In this document: piece by piece, positions 55,738 through 64,000 of the stretch | How the letters are laid out: each line of letters opens with the position of its first letter | Numbering within the stretch: position 1 is the stretch's first letter | Source: Acidovorax sp. NCPPB 4044 | Lineage (GTDB): Bacteria; Pseudomonadota; Gammaproteobacteria; Burkholderiales; Burkholderiaceae_C | Assembly: GCF_028069655.1 (NCBI RefSeq) | Contig: NZ_JAMCOS010000001.1 | Location: forward strand, 30,001-94,000 | DNA: 64,000 nucleotides | Direction of reading: 5' to 3' | Position numbers and translations under genes: made by a program | Notes under the pieces: model-generated | Told to the model about the DNA's origin: nothing | Database searches by the model: none | The model's input: the letters and a program-made list of their open reading frames with translations, nothing else

Positions 55738-56964
55738 TCAGCTGCGGCGCTCCACGGCGCTCCGCAGCGCGTCGCACACCCGGTCGAAGCCCGCATCGTC
55801 CAGCCAGGGGCTGTTGCTGATCGCGAGCACGCGGCTGGCGAAGTTCCGTGCCTGCGGCCACGCGTCGCCGGGTTGCCGGGCGATGGCGTGGGCATAGCCA
55901 GGATAGTCGGGCAGGGCGTGCGCGAAAGGCAGGCTCACGCCCAGCCCCTTCCCCCACAGCGCTGCCAGCGCGGCCTCGCGCCGGGCCGCATCGGGCAAAA
56001 GCACCAGGATGGACGGCCAGGTGCCCCGTGCCCCTGGGGCGCTGTCCTGGATGGTTTCGAGCGCGGGCACCCGCTGGTTGAGCAAGGCGATGCGTTGCCG
56101 TGCGCGCGCCTCGCCCTGCGCGAGCCAGGCCGGCAACCGCGCCAGGGCGCGCGTTCCCACGGCCTGCCGCCAGCGGCCCACGCGGTGCAGCGGGATGTGG
56201 GTGTCGAAATCGTCCCCGGCGGCCCCGATGCGGTCGCCCCGGGCCAGTGCCCGGCGCAGCGGCAGGCCGTAGGCCAGCGGCAGTCCGGCCGGGCGATAGA
56301 GCGCTGCATAGCCCAGCAGCTCCACGCTGCGGCGGAGCTCCCAACCCCAGCGAAAGGGGGCCAGCGTGCGGGCCACCCGCGCGCAGGCCTGGCGCAGGGC
56401 CGTGTCGGCAACCACCAGCGCGCCGCCCTCGTACAGCGTCAGCCCCTTGCCGACGGCCAGGCTGAAAAACACCATGTCGCTCCGCGCGCCGACGCTGACG
56501 GCGCCGTCGCGCGCGCCGAGGGCCTGGGCGCCGTCTTCGATGACCCAGGCCCCTGCCGCACGCGCAATGGAGCGCACGCTGTGCGTGTCGGTCACGCGGC
56601 CTGCGAGGTGGGTGGGCAGCACGGCCAGCGTGCGCGGGCCGCAAAGTGCTTGCAGCCCCGCGGGGCACAGGTCCAGGCTGCCGGGGCGCAGGTCGCACAG
56701 GCGCAGGCGCAGGCCGCACTGCGCCGCCGCCAGCGCGACGAGCGGGCAGGTGTAGACGGGCGCGATGACTTCGTCGCGTGCGGGGGCGCGCTCCCGCAGC
56801 GCCGTGAGGGCCACCACGAGCGCAGCGGTGCCGGAGCATTCCACCTGCACCGACGGCATGCCGAGGAAGCGGGCCAGTGCACCGCCCAGGTCGGTGTCAC
56901 CCCCGGGCCGCAGATCGCCCCATTGCAGCGGCAAGCCGGCGGTCGGTGGCGCTTCAGGCGCCAT
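55738..56964 (-). CDS. DegT/DnrJ/EryC1/StrS-family PLP aminotransferase
   Basis: 408 residues. PLP lysine Lys173 in FFSLAVGKGLTLYEGG, the Asp of WVIEDGAQALGARDG, and the substrate-threading PVYTCPLVALAAAQCG are in family order. The ECSGTAALVVALTALRE helix binds the phosphate. These enzymes aminate keto-sugars or related carbonyls. No sugar nucleotide genes are near, so the substrate may be another carbonyl compound. It is the last gene of the minus-strand operon and overlaps the small transporter gene by 11 bases. Confidence 0.88.
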   Translation of the reverse strand: MAPEAPPTAGLPLQWGDLRPGGDTDLGGALARFLGMPSVQVECSGTAALVVALTALRERAPARDEVIAPVYTCPLVALAAAQCGLRLRLCDLRPGSLDLCPAGLQALCGPRTLAVLPTHLAGRVTDTHSVRSIARAAGAWVIEDGAQALGARDGAVSVGARSDMVFFSLAVGKGLTLYEGGALVVADTALRQACARVARTLAPFRWGWELRRSVELLGYAALYRPAGLPLAYGLPLRRALARGDRIGAAGDDFDTHIPLHRVGRWRQAVGTRALARLPAWLAQGEARARQRIALLNQRVPALETIQDSAPGARGTWPSILVLLPDAARREAALAALWGKGLGVSLPFAHALPDYPGYAHAIARQPGDAWPQARNFASRVLAISNSPWLDDAGFDRVCDALRSAVERRS

Positions 56965-57370
56965 GCACGGGGACCTGCGCCGGGGCGGCCGGGGGTTGCT
57001 CCACCGCCTCGCTGCGCGCCAGGCAGGCGATGCCGCCGGCGATGAGGGCCGCACCCAGCATCTGCGGCCAGCCGATGGGTTCGCCGAAGAGAAGGGCCGA
57101 GAAGGCGAGCACCGACACCACTTCCAGGTGCGATGCCGCGAAAGCCGGGCCGATGGGCGCGTGCTCCAGCAGTGTCATCCAGGTGAAGAACGCGCCCACA
57201 TAGCCCACGAAGGCGCCATAGATCCAGGGTTGGCCGAACACCCGCTGCAGCCAGGCGCCGGAGAACTCCAGCGGCAGCGCATGCTCCCCGGCGAGCTTGA
57301 AGCTGATCTGCGCCAGCGTGTCGAACGCGATCAGGACAAGGAAGCCGATGGCATAGAAGCGTTTCTTCAT
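56954..57370 (-). CDS. EamA/SMR-type half transporter (ArnE/F-like), subunit 1
   Basis: 138 residues with four membrane helices (GFLVLIAFDTLAQISF, WIYGAFVGYVGAFFTWM, AASHLEVVSVLAFSALLFG, MLGAALIAGGIACLA). A small multidrug resistance/EamA half-protein. With its neighbour it would form a heterodimeric flippase or exporter like ArnE/ArnF. The pair sits within the biosynthetic operon, so it probably moves a pathway product or lipid-linked precursor across the inner membrane. Confidence 0.85.
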   Translation of the reverse strand: MKKRFYAIGFLVLIAFDTLAQISFKLAGEHALPLEFSGAWLQRVFGQPWIYGAFVGYVGAFFTWMTLLEHAPIGPAFAASHLEVVSVLAFSALLFGEPIGWPQMLGAALIAGGIACLARSEAVEQPPAAPAQVPVHGA

Positions 57371-57374
57371 GGCA

Positions 57375-57761
57375 TCAGGCCTTCAGGCCGACCACGGCCA
57401 CGCCGGCCGACACCAGCAGGATGCCTGCCACCCGCATGGGCGAGAGTTTTTCGCGGAACAGGAATCGGCCCGCCACCATCACGGCCACGATGTTGATCGA
57501 GCCCAGCAGCACCCCGTCGGAAAGCGGCACCAGCGAAAGGAAGGCGAGCCAGACGAGGAACTCGGCGACGTAGCAGCCGATGCCGACCCACAGCCAGGGG
57601 CGCTGCGCCATCCAGATCCAGCGGGCGAGCCCGCTGCCCGCGCGGGGATCGGCGGTGGCCGCTGCCTTGAAGGCCAATTGCCCCCCGGTGTCGACCAGCA
57701 TGTTCAACACCCAGAGCATGGCCACGAGCGGCGTGATGCCGCCGTCGGCGGAAGGCGTCAT
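57375..57761 (-). CDS. EamA/SMR-type half transporter, subunit 2
   Basis: 128 residues, four membrane helices (LVAMLWVLNMLVDTGGQLAF, PWLWVGIGCYVAEFLVWLAF, GVLLGSINIVAVMVAG, RVAGILLVSAGVAVVGL). The MLVDTGGQLAFKAAA start parallels DTLAQISFKLAG of the partner, showing they are paralogues. The gene overlaps the hydrolase stop (ATGA) and ends 4 bases before the partner, so a tightly coupled pair. Paired SMR halves usually act as obligate heterodimers. Confidence 0.85.
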   Translation of the reverse strand: MTPSADGGITPLVAMLWVLNMLVDTGGQLAFKAAATADPRAGSGLARWIWMAQRPWLWVGIGCYVAEFLVWLAFLSLVPLSDGVLLGSINIVAVMVAGRFLFREKLSPMRVAGILLVSAGVAVVGLKA

Positions 57762-58684
57762 GGCGCAGTGCCTCCGGCGCACTGCCGGGCGATCGCCTCG
57801 GCAAAGGCCACCGTGCGCGCCAGCACCGTGCGGCGCTCGCGATCGATGGTGATCATGTGGTAGCTGTCATCCAGCAGCACCAGCTCCACGGGAGCATTGC
57901 GCACACCGCGCACGATGTCGCGGGCGTTGCCGGCCGAGGCGATGTCGTCCTTGCGCGCATGCATCACGAGGCAGGGTGCCCGCACCTCGCCCAGGCGGCG
58001 CCGCACGTGGGCTGCCAGGGCGCGCATCTCGATCACCGACCACCAGGGGTTGCCCGGCAGGCCGGCGGCTGCGCTGTCGCCCGATCGCATCTGCGACACC
58101 ACGCGTTCGCGCAGCGCCACGTCCTTGATGCCGTAGGGCGGCTGCTCCATGAAGACGCTGTGCCGCCCGATGCCGAGCGCACGGAACACCGGCAACAGGA
58201 ACGACAGGCGCGTGTACGCCGGCATGCTCCAGCCGTCGTAGCGGAAGGTGGGCGAGAGCGCCACCACACCGGCCACCTGCTTGGGCCGTTCGATGGCCAG
58301 CGCGAGCGCCAGCACGGCGCCCATCGACAGGCCGCAGGCGATCAGCGGCTGCCCGGTGTGCTGCATCAGCCGGTCCGCGCCGCGCCGTACGCTGGCGACC
58401 CAGTCCTGCCAGCGCGTGGCGACGAGATCGTCCTGCGTGCCGCAATGGCCCGCCAGCTGCACGGCCAACACCGTGAAGCCTGCGCGGTTCAGTCCCTTGG
58501 CCACCAGGCGCATTTCATTGGGCGTTCCCGTGAGGCCGTGGACCAGCAGCACGCCGGTGCTCGCCAGCGGGCCATGCCCTTCGAGCAGGTATTCATGTTC
58601 GGTGCCATGCCGGCAGGCCGGCCGGGCGGGCACTGCGGCATGGGTGTCCGCCGTGGCGCGGGGGGTGGCGATCGCCGCGTTCAT
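57758..58684 (-). CDS. Alpha/beta-hydrolase (carboxylesterase/lipase-like)
   Basis: 308 residues. The nucleophile elbow GLSMGAVLAL places Ser120; the oxyanion segment is VLLVHGLTGTPNEM; the later Asp in HARKDDIASAG and His in DDSYHMITIDRE complete the triad. Similar to Est30-like monoacylglycerol lipases/carboxylesterases. It could release or transfer an acyl group in the pathway. Both ends overlap neighbouring genes by four bases (ATGA), so coexpression is certain in practice. Confidence 0.9.
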   Translation of the reverse strand: MNAAIATPRATADTHAAVPARPACRHGTEHEYLLEGHGPLASTGVLLVHGLTGTPNEMRLVAKGLNRAGFTVLAVQLAGHCGTQDDLVATRWQDWVASVRRGADRLMQHTGQPLIACGLSMGAVLALALAIERPKQVAGVVALSPTFRYDGWSMPAYTRLSFLLPVFRALGIGRHSVFMEQPPYGIKDVALRERVVSQMRSGDSAAAGLPGNPWWSVIEMRALAAHVRRRLGEVRAPCLVMHARKDDIASAGNARDIVRGVRNAPVELVLLDDSYHMITIDRERRTVLARTVAFAEAIARQCAGGTAP

Positions 58685-59454
58685 GCGGCCAGCTCCAGCA
58701 CGCGCGGTGCCAGCGCCTCCAGGTTGCGCAGCAGTTCCAGGGTGTCCGAGAAGTCGGTGAAACGCGCATGGGCGATGCCCAGGCTCTCGCAATGGCCGAT
58801 GAGCTTGTACTTGGCGAAGACGAAGTCCGCCTGCCCGGAAACGCAGAAGTCGGAGGTGCTGTCGCCCACGAAGAGCACGCGGCCGTGGCGCGCGCGTTGT
58901 TCGGCAAGGCGTTCGCACTTGCAGTTGCCGCTCGCACGCGCGCAGTTGCCGCTGGCCCAGGGGGACTCCAGCCGCCATTGGCGCGGCCCGTCCTGTACCA
59001 GCCGGTTGGCGATCACGGGGAGCGTGCCCAGTCCGTGGCGCTCCAGCACCGCGTGGATGGCGTAGTCGATGCCATCGCTGACCACCTGCACCGGCATGCC
59101 CCGGGATTGCCCCTCCCGCACGAACGCGGCGAAGTGCGGGTCCACCGCGATGGTGGCCAGGTGCGCGTCGAGTTCGGCGCGGTCCATGTCCAGCAGGGCG
59201 ACCTGGCCCTTCATGCACTCGCGCGAGCCGATCTCACCGCGCTCCCAGGCGTCTTCCAGGGCTTCCCAGCCCGGCTGTCCGAACCGCTGCAGCAAGGAGT
59301 CGGTCACGTCGACCGTGCTGATGGTGCCGTCGAAATCGCACTGGACCATCCAGCCGGATGCGGTGTCGCCGCCGTGGGCCGCCGCAGCGGGGACGATGGC
59401 CAGGGACACCGGCATGCGCCGTGGCTGGGAAGTAGGGAGGGGGGCTGTCTTCAT
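58681..59454 (-). CDS. HAD-IB phosphatase (MtnX/phosphoserine-phosphatase-like)
   Basis: 257 residues. Motif I MVQCDFDGTISTVDVTD holds Asp40 and Asp42; a small helical cap follows with GSRECMKGQVALLDMD; motif II VQVVSDGIDYAI; motif IV LFVGDSTSDFCVSGQADFVFAK. Architecture is that of MtnX-like phosphatases that act on small phosphomonoesters. Four cysteines near 175-190 (GNCARASGNCKCERL) are atypical and could bind metal. Coupled to the hydrolase gene by ATGA overlap. Confidence 0.88.
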   Translation of the reverse strand: MKTAPLPTSQPRRMPVSLAIVPAAAAHGGDTASGWMVQCDFDGTISTVDVTDSLLQRFGQPGWEALEDAWERGEIGSRECMKGQVALLDMDRAELDAHLATIAVDPHFAAFVREGQSRGMPVQVVSDGIDYAIHAVLERHGLGTLPVIANRLVQDGPRQWRLESPWASGNCARASGNCKCERLAEQRARHGRVLFVGDSTSDFCVSGQADFVFAKYKLIGHCESLGIAHARFTDFSDTLELLRNLEALAPRVLELAA

Positions 59455-59469
59455 CTGGCATTCCTCGGT

Positions 59470-60423
59470 TCAAGGATGAAAGCTCACGCGCACGCTCTGG
59501 CCGGGGCGCGCATCCGGTGCCTGGTCGAACTCGAGCACGCATTCCACGACCCGTACCGGGCCGCGCTGCACGTCGTCCTGCAGGCGCGCGGTGCCGAGCA
59601 CGGGGCTGATGCGCACCACGCGCGCCGCCGGCAATGCGGCTGGCGCTGCGTCGCCGTCGGTCGTGATGGACGCGCGCATGCCCGGCTGTACCGCAGCCGC
59701 GTAGCTTTCGTTGATTTCGGCGCGCACCACGAGCGGCCGGCGGGGCATCAGCGTGACGGCGGACGGGCCGCCTGCGGATGCCAGCAGGCGCTGCCCGGTC
59801 TGCGTGGACACGCGGACCACGGTGCCTTCTTCCGGCGCACGCAGTTCCAGGCGGGCCTGCTGGGCGCGCACCTGTGCCAGCCGCTGGCGGGCCACGTCGG
59901 CCTCCGCGCGGGCGATGGCGGTGTCGGCTTCCGCATCGCGCAGCGACTGTGCGGCGTCTTCGGCGCGCTGGGGTTCCGTGGCGCCTGCCGAAGCGGCTTC
60001 TGCCAGGCGGGCCGCGTTCCGGCGCAGCGCAGGCAGGTGTTGCAGGCGTGCACGCTGGCGCGCTTCGGCGAGTTGCAGCTCTGCCTGCGCCACGCCCAGC
60101 TCGGCCTGCATGCCGGCGGAGGCAAGGCGCAGCAGCACCTGCCCCCGCGCCACGCTCTGGCCCTCGTGCACGGCCACGGTCTCCACCACGCCGTCCTGCA
60201 GGGGAGAAAGCTCCAGAAGGCCGCCCTGGACCTCGATGCGGCCCCGGGCCATGGCCAGGCCGGCGGGCGCCGCGGGCGCAGAGGTGGTGCCCGCCGTTGC
60301 ATCCGCCGGAGGTGGCGCGTGCTCGGAGCAGCCGGGCAGCCACGCCAGCACCAGGGACGCCAGGGCGATGCAGGCCGTGGAGCGCGCCACCGGGGCAGGA
60401 AGGGGGAGGGAAAAGCGTTTCAT
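59470..60423 (-). CDS. Membrane fusion protein (HlyD/MacA family) of an ABC exporter
   Basis: 317 residues. A lipoprotein-like signal (LASLVLAWLPGCSE) is followed by the first lipoyl half, GLLELSPLQDGVVETVAVHEGQSVARGQVL. A long alpha-hairpin coiled coil comes next (about 105-190, rich in A, E, Q and R), then the second lipoyl half with ELRAPEEGTVVRVSTQTGQ and beta-barrel/MP domains. It bridges the inner-membrane permease to an outer-membrane channel in the periplasm. It overlaps the ATPase gene (ATGA). Confidence 0.9.
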   Translation of the reverse strand: MKRFSLPLPAPVARSTACIALASLVLAWLPGCSEHAPPPADATAGTTSAPAAPAGLAMARGRIEVQGGLLELSPLQDGVVETVAVHEGQSVARGQVLLRLASAGMQAELGVAQAELQLAEARQRARLQHLPALRRNAARLAEAASAGATEPQRAEDAAQSLRDAEADTAIARAEADVARQRLAQVRAQQARLELRAPEEGTVVRVSTQTGQRLLASAGGPSAVTLMPRRPLVVRAEINESYAAAVQPGMRASITTDGDAAPAALPAARVVRISPVLGTARLQDDVQRGPVRVVECVLEFDQAPDARPGQSVRVSFHP

Positions 60424-61166
60424 GGGGTGGTGGCGTCCGGTTGGCGCCAGTCGCTGCGGATGGCTCCGTCCTCCATGCCGAGCACGCGGTCGGTATGGCG
60501 CACGAGGCGCGGGTCGTGGCTCACGCAAAGCACGGTGGTGCCATGGATGCGCGCGATGCGGTGAAGAATGTCGATCACGCGCTGGCCGCTGTCGGCGTCC
60601 AGCGCGCTGGTGGGCTCGTCGGCGAACAGCAGCTGCGGCGACTTGGCGATGGCGCGTGCGATGGCGACGCGCTGCTTCTCGCCGCCCGAGAGCTGGGCCG
60701 GACGCATGTGCACCCGCTGCGTCAGGCCCACCTCGTCCAGCGCCTGCCGGGCACGGCGTGCGCTTTCGCGCGCGTCCAGGCCCAGGTAGCCCAGCGGCAA
60801 CTGCACCTGTTCCAGTGCAGTGAGCGCCGGAAACAGGTTGAAGCCCTGGAAGACGAACCCCGTGTGCTGGAGCCGGAAGCGCTCCAGTGCCCGCGGGCCG
60901 AGCGTGCCCAGGTCTTCGCCGAGCGCAAGGGCCTGGCCGGCATCCGGCTTCTGCAGCCCGGACAGCAGTGACAGCAGCGTGCTCTTGCCGCACCCGGAAG
61001 GGCCGGAGATGAGCGTCAGTTCGCCCGGCTGGATGGACAGGCTCAGCTGGCGCAGCACAGGGACCTGGACCACGCCGGACACGAACGACTTGTGCAAGTC
61101 CACGGCCTGCAGGCTGGGCGCGCTGCGTTCCGCGGCGCGGGAGCGGGGGAGTAGGGTATCGTTCAT
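60420..61166 (-). CDS. ABC transporter ATP-binding protein (MacB/LolD type)
   Basis: 248 residues. Walker [13 protein letters not shown]-loop [13 protein letters not shown], signature [16 protein letters not shown], Walker [14 protein letters not shown]-loop VSHDPRLV. Type VII (MacB/LolD/DevA-like) cassette that drives the mechanotransmission of substrates from periplasm to outside. It overlaps its permease gene and the fusion-protein gene by four bases each. Confidence 0.95.
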   Translation of the reverse strand: MNDTLLPRSRAAERSAPSLQAVDLHKSFVSGVVQVPVLRQLSLSIQPGELTLISGPSGCGKSTLLSLLSGLQKPDAGQALALGEDLGTLGPRALERFRLQHTGFVFQGFNLFPALTALEQVQLPLGYLGLDARESARRARQALDEVGLTQRVHMRPAQLSGGEKQRVAIARAIAKSPQLLFADEPTSALDADSGQRVIDILHRIARIHGTTVLCVSHDPRLVRHTDRVLGMEDGAIRSDWRQPDATTP

Positions 61167-62302
61167 CGCAGGAGCAGCGCAGGGTCCGCCGCCATGAGGC
61201 CGCGCATGGCCAGAAGGCCCGAAAGCAGCGAGACGAGTGCCACGAGCGCCGCGCACGCCAGCGCGATGGCCGGCGTCATCGCCACCGGCACGCCCTGCGC
61301 CCCGGCCAGCCAGAGCAGCGCGGCACTGGCCGCGGCGCCCAGGAGCAGGCCGAGTCCGCCGATCCAGCATGCCTGCTCGACCACCAGCCGCCCCAGGGCG
61401 CGGCGGCTGACCCCGAGCGCGTTGAGCACGGCGTATTCGCGCGCCGATCCGGCCACGACGCCCATGAGCGACTGGCTGGTGACCACTGTGCCGACGAGGC
61501 ACACGATGCCCACCATGAACAGCACGGCCACGCCCGCGCCCGTGTCCAGCAGCCAGTAGAGCTGGGAGCGGCGTGCGAACTGGCGGGCCGTCCAGACCTC
61601 GAAAGGGCCGAACCCCGGGGCGCCTGCGGACAGCCGGGCCTGCGCCTGTGCCGCCTGGGCGGGCGTGTGGGTCCGGGCGACGACGTAGGTCGGTCCTGCC
61701 GCGGCGGCCTCTGCACCGGCGATCTCGCGTGCGGTATCGAGCGAGGCCAGTACGTTGACACCGCCCAGGCCGCGCAGCCCATCCACTGCGGCCACCACGC
61801 GGACGGCGCGTGCGTTGATCCAGGCCGTGCCGCCCACCCGCGTACCCAGCGTGCCCAGGTCCTCGCGGTCCACGATGACCGCGCCCGGGTCCCTGAGTGC
61901 CGCACGTTGCCAATCATTGAGCAGGTGCGAGAACAGCATGCCGTCCGGTGCGGTACGAATGCCGGAAAGGTAGATCGACACACCACCGCCTCCGGCCCGG
62001 CTGCTGCGCCAGTCTCCGTCCACCCAGAGGTAGGGCTCGGTGGCGCTGACGGCGGGGTCCATGGCAAGGCGCAGGTCCACGTCGCGGCCGATCGACCGGC
62101 CGAAGTTCACGCTCTGCGTGCCCGGGTAGCCGGCCCACAGGTCCGCGCCCGACGCCCGCACATACAGCGCCGCGCTGCCGAAGATGCCCAGTACGAGCGC
62201 AGCCTGCACCACGAGCAGCACGCACGAGAACCCCACCGCGAAAACCGCAGGCACGAAGCGGCGCCATTCATGGACCAGTGTCTTGCGGGCCAGCGCGATC
62301 AC
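61163..62302 (-). CDS. ABC transporter permease (DevC/FtsX family)
   Basis: 379 residues from a GTG overlapping the stop of the outer-membrane gene. One N-terminal helix (AVFAVGFSCVLLVVQAALVLGIF), a large periplasmic domain of about 200 residues (60-250), and three C-terminal helices (GVAVLFMVGIVCLVGTVV, CWIGGLGLLLGAAASAALLWLAG, IALACAALVALVSLL). The DevC/MacB-like layout. It works with the ATPase and fusion protein in a tripartite efflux pump. Confidence 0.9.
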   Translation of the reverse strand: MIALARKTLVHEWRRFVPAVFAVGFSCVLLVVQAALVLGIFGSAALYVRASGADLWAGYPGTQSVNFGRSIGRDVDLRLAMDPAVSATEPYLWVDGDWRSSRAGGGGVSIYLSGIRTAPDGMLFSHLLNDWQRAALRDPGAVIVDREDLGTLGTRVGGTAWINARAVRVVAAVDGLRGLGGVNVLASLDTAREIAGAEAAAAGPTYVVARTHTPAQAAQAQARLSAGAPGFGPFEVWTARQFARRSQLYWLLDTGAGVAVLFMVGIVCLVGTVVTSQSLMGVVAGSAREYAVLNALGVSRRALGRLVVEQACWIGGLGLLLGAAASAALLWLAGAQGVPVAMTPAIALACAALVALVSLLSGLLAMRGLMAADPALLLR

Positions 62303-63798
62303 GGTGTCTCCCGGGACGGTTCGGAACGCGCCGCGGCCGCGGTTTCAGCTGGGGGCAGCGGCGCTCCCCCCATTGCCTTGTAGAGCGCGACGAACGCCAG
62401 CGACCGGGCATCCTGGGCCGTGGACCATTCCGCTTCGCCCTGCAATGCCGCACGCTGTGCGGTCAGGATGTCGTATTCGCTGGACAGGCCGAGTCGGGCC
62501 TGTATGCGGCCCGCCCGGACACGCTCTGCCAGGGCCGGCTGCGCCTGCGCCAGGGCGTCCGCACGGCCTTGCTGGGCCGCCAGGGCGGCCAGTGCGCCTT
62601 CGGCCTCGGCGACCGCACCGCGCACGGCACGCTCGTAGGCCAGCACTGCGCCTTCCAGTGCTTCCTGCCGCGCATCGACCTGCATGCGGCGGCGGCCCCA
62701 GTCGAACAGCGGGATGTCGATGGCGGGGCCGATGGCCGGGGCGTTGTCGCTGGTCGTGCGGCGGTTGCGCGTCAGGTTGTAGGAATACAGCAGCGATCCC
62801 ATGATCGAGATGCGCGGAAACAGCTCGGAGCGGGCCAGGCCCAGGTCGGCGGCGGCCTTGCGCATGTCGGCCTCGGCCGCCTGGACATCGGGCCGCGTGC
62901 GCAGCAGATCGGCGGGCAGCGAAGCAAAGGCAAAGGGTGCGAGGGCGGGCGGCTCGCCCGGCCCGGTGGCGTCCCACGCCGGGTCGGGTGCCATGCGGCC
63001 CAGCAGCACCGACAGGGCCTGGGCGGCACGGGCCCGCGCCTCTTCGGGAACCGCGCGTGCCGCGAGTGCCTGGGCGCGGCGCACGCGTGCCTGTGCGGTC
63101 TCTTCGGCGTTGCCGGTCGACGTGCGCCGCCGCACTTCGGCCAGCTGCAGTGCGCGGTCGTCGATCTGGACCAGCTGGTCGATCAGCCGGAGCTGCCGGC
63201 GCGCCGCCTGCAGGTCGAGGTAGTTGCGCACCACGTCGGCCACGACGGCCACGCGAGTGCCCTGGCGGTCTGCGGCAGAGGCATCGACCTCAGCTTCGGC
63301 CGCTTCGCGCACGCCGTCGGCGGCGCCGAACAGGCCCAGCTCCCACACCATGTCGATGCTGGCGTGGAAATAGGTGTCCGTGGCGGCGATGTCCTGCAGT
63401 GTCCGCGCGCCCGCACTGAAGGACGGACGGAACTGCACCGCCGCACGACCGGCCTGCAGCCGGGCCTCGCGCAGCCGGCGGTTGGCGATCGCCAGATCGA
63501 GATTGCGTTCGAGGGCTTCGCCGACCAGCGCATCAAGGGCCGGATCATGGAAATAGGTCCACCAGGCACGCAACTCCGGCGTGGCGGTGCCCTGGGGTTG
63601 CGGCGAGGTCCAGGCGCCGGGCAGTGCCGGGGCTTCGGGCGCGCGGGGGGCCGGCGCGGTGCAGCCGGCCAGAACCGCCAGCGCCGCGGCGAGCAGGCCG
63701 AAGCGCAGGCGATGCGGAGAGAGGGGCAGGAAGGGCACGCGCGGCGTCACAGGTGAAAAGGCGAAAAGCCGTCCATGGCGGAAGGGGCTGTAGCGCAT
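62299..63798 (-). CDS. Outer-membrane efflux lipoprotein (NodT/OprM family)
   Basis: 499 residues from ATG 63798. A lipobox is present (LAAALAVLAGCTAP). Two repeats of the TolC-type fold give long helices (for example LQAGRAAVQFRPSFSAGAR and RLGLSSEYDILTAQRAAL), and LARSELFPRISIMGSLLY and FDWGRRRMQVDARQEAL are family signatures. It is the outer-membrane channel of the tripartite exporter and the first gene of the minus operon. The N-terminal about 30 residues before the lipobox are unusually long, so a later start is possible. Confidence 0.92.
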   Translation of the reverse strand: MRYSPFRHGRLFAFSPVTPRVPFLPLSPHRLRFGLLAAALAVLAGCTAPAPRAPEAPALPGAWTSPQPQGTATPELRAWWTYFHDPALDALVGEALERNLDLAIANRRLREARLQAGRAAVQFRPSFSAGARTLQDIAATDTYFHASIDMVWELGLFGAADGVREAAEAEVDASAADRQGTRVAVVADVVRNYLDLQAARRQLRLIDQLVQIDDRALQLAEVRRRTSTGNAEETAQARVRRAQALAARAVPEEARARAAQALSVLLGRMAPDPAWDATGPGEPPALAPFAFASLPADLLRTRPDVQAAEADMRKAAADLGLARSELFPRISIMGSLLYSYNLTRNRRTTSDNAPAIGPAIDIPLFDWGRRRMQVDARQEALEGAVLAYERAVRGAVAEAEGALAALAAQQGRADALAQAQPALAERVRAGRIQARLGLSSEYDILTAQRAALQGEAEWSTAQDARSLAFVALYKAMGGAPLPPAETAAAARSEPSRETP

Positions 63799-63917
63799 TG
63801 GATCGCCCGAAGCTTGCGCAGCGTTGCATGGGATATGGAGGCTTCGTGGAGACGCAGGGGAATTGCCCGGCAGGCGGCGAGCCTGTGGATAATTCCGGCC
63901 AGCAACGTCCCGACGCC

Positions 63918-64000
63918 ATGAACCTTCCCGCCGCCGCACCGCAGGCCTCCGGCCCCCTCGTCCTCGTGGTCGAGGACGAACCGGGCATTGCCACCATCCT
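63918..64000 (+). CDS. Response regulator, N-terminal fragment (runs off the window)
   Basis: Frame opening at ATG 63918: MNLPAAAPQASGPLVLVVEDEPGIATIL. The VLVVEDEP strand with its acidic pair is the start of a two-component receiver domain. It is divergent from the exporter operon with a 119-base gap, and so may regulate it. The rest lies outside the window. Confidence 0.75.
   Translation, partial: MNLPAAAPQASGPLVLVVEDEPGIATI

Overview
The window looks like a chromosome segment of a plant-associated Acidovorax-type betaproteobacterium (Comamonadaceae). Evidence: very GC-rich coding DNA with strong third-position bias, a burkholderial-type rRNA operon end, an OmpC-like trimeric porin, a very long four-ATPase UvrA, and two genes with textbook HrpX/HrpB-type PIP-box promoters that read as type III effectors. 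Genus is inferred from gene content and cannot be proven here.

Layout. 1-3410: end of an rRNA operon (spacer, 23S, 5S, terminator). 3475-4504: wreckage of two IS3-family elements in opposite orientations. 4621-12267: leucine/isovalerate catabolism regulator LiuR with two operator-like palindromes, then liuA, a beta-carbonic anhydrase, aceK, a thiolase, a short-chain dehydrogenase and a second acyl-CoA dehydrogenase, all on +. 12320-28078: accessory stretch with a LysR/aldo-keto reductase pair, truncated DsbA-like and LysR remnants, a kinase-fold effector (PIP box), a PepE-like peptidase, small conserved genes, a frameshifted hybrid histidine kinase facing a LuxR-type regulator, a HAD phosphatase, a XopD-like SUMO-protease effector (PIP box, 180-bp internal repeats), a histidine-acid-phosphatase lipoprotein and an AraC regulator. 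28240-37353: acyl-CoA synthetase, liuB, liuC, a membrane protein, liuD, a D-2-hydroxyacid dehydrogenase and HMG-CoA lyase. With liuA these make the whole route isovaleryl-CoA to acetyl-CoA plus acetoacetate. 37441-44000: ybaK, a DUF1289 gene, a chromene-carboxylate isomerase homologue, an MHS transporter, a porin, a small membrane protein and a periplasmic binding protein. 44039-49924: tandem-fused uvrA. 49968-52139: a minus-strand set with an internally deleted amidase toxin and two paralogous exported proteins that look like its immunity proteins. 52344-63798: two facing operons (PLP enzymes, acyltransferase, ureohydrolase-fold protein, SMR half-transporters, hydrolase, phosphatase, tripartite ABC exporter), perhaps an undescribed small-molecule pathway. 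A response regulator starts at the right edge.

Most distinctive signals: (i) six copies of a 44-bp repeat with invariant spacing TGCT-N11-AGCA-N20-GGCAT, four of them inside or at the start of coding sequences (uvrA twice, liuB, DUF1289); (ii) two complete PIP boxes with matching -10 elements; (iii) the toxin remnant with retained duplicated immunity genes; (iv) the 52-64 kb biosynthesis/export locus.
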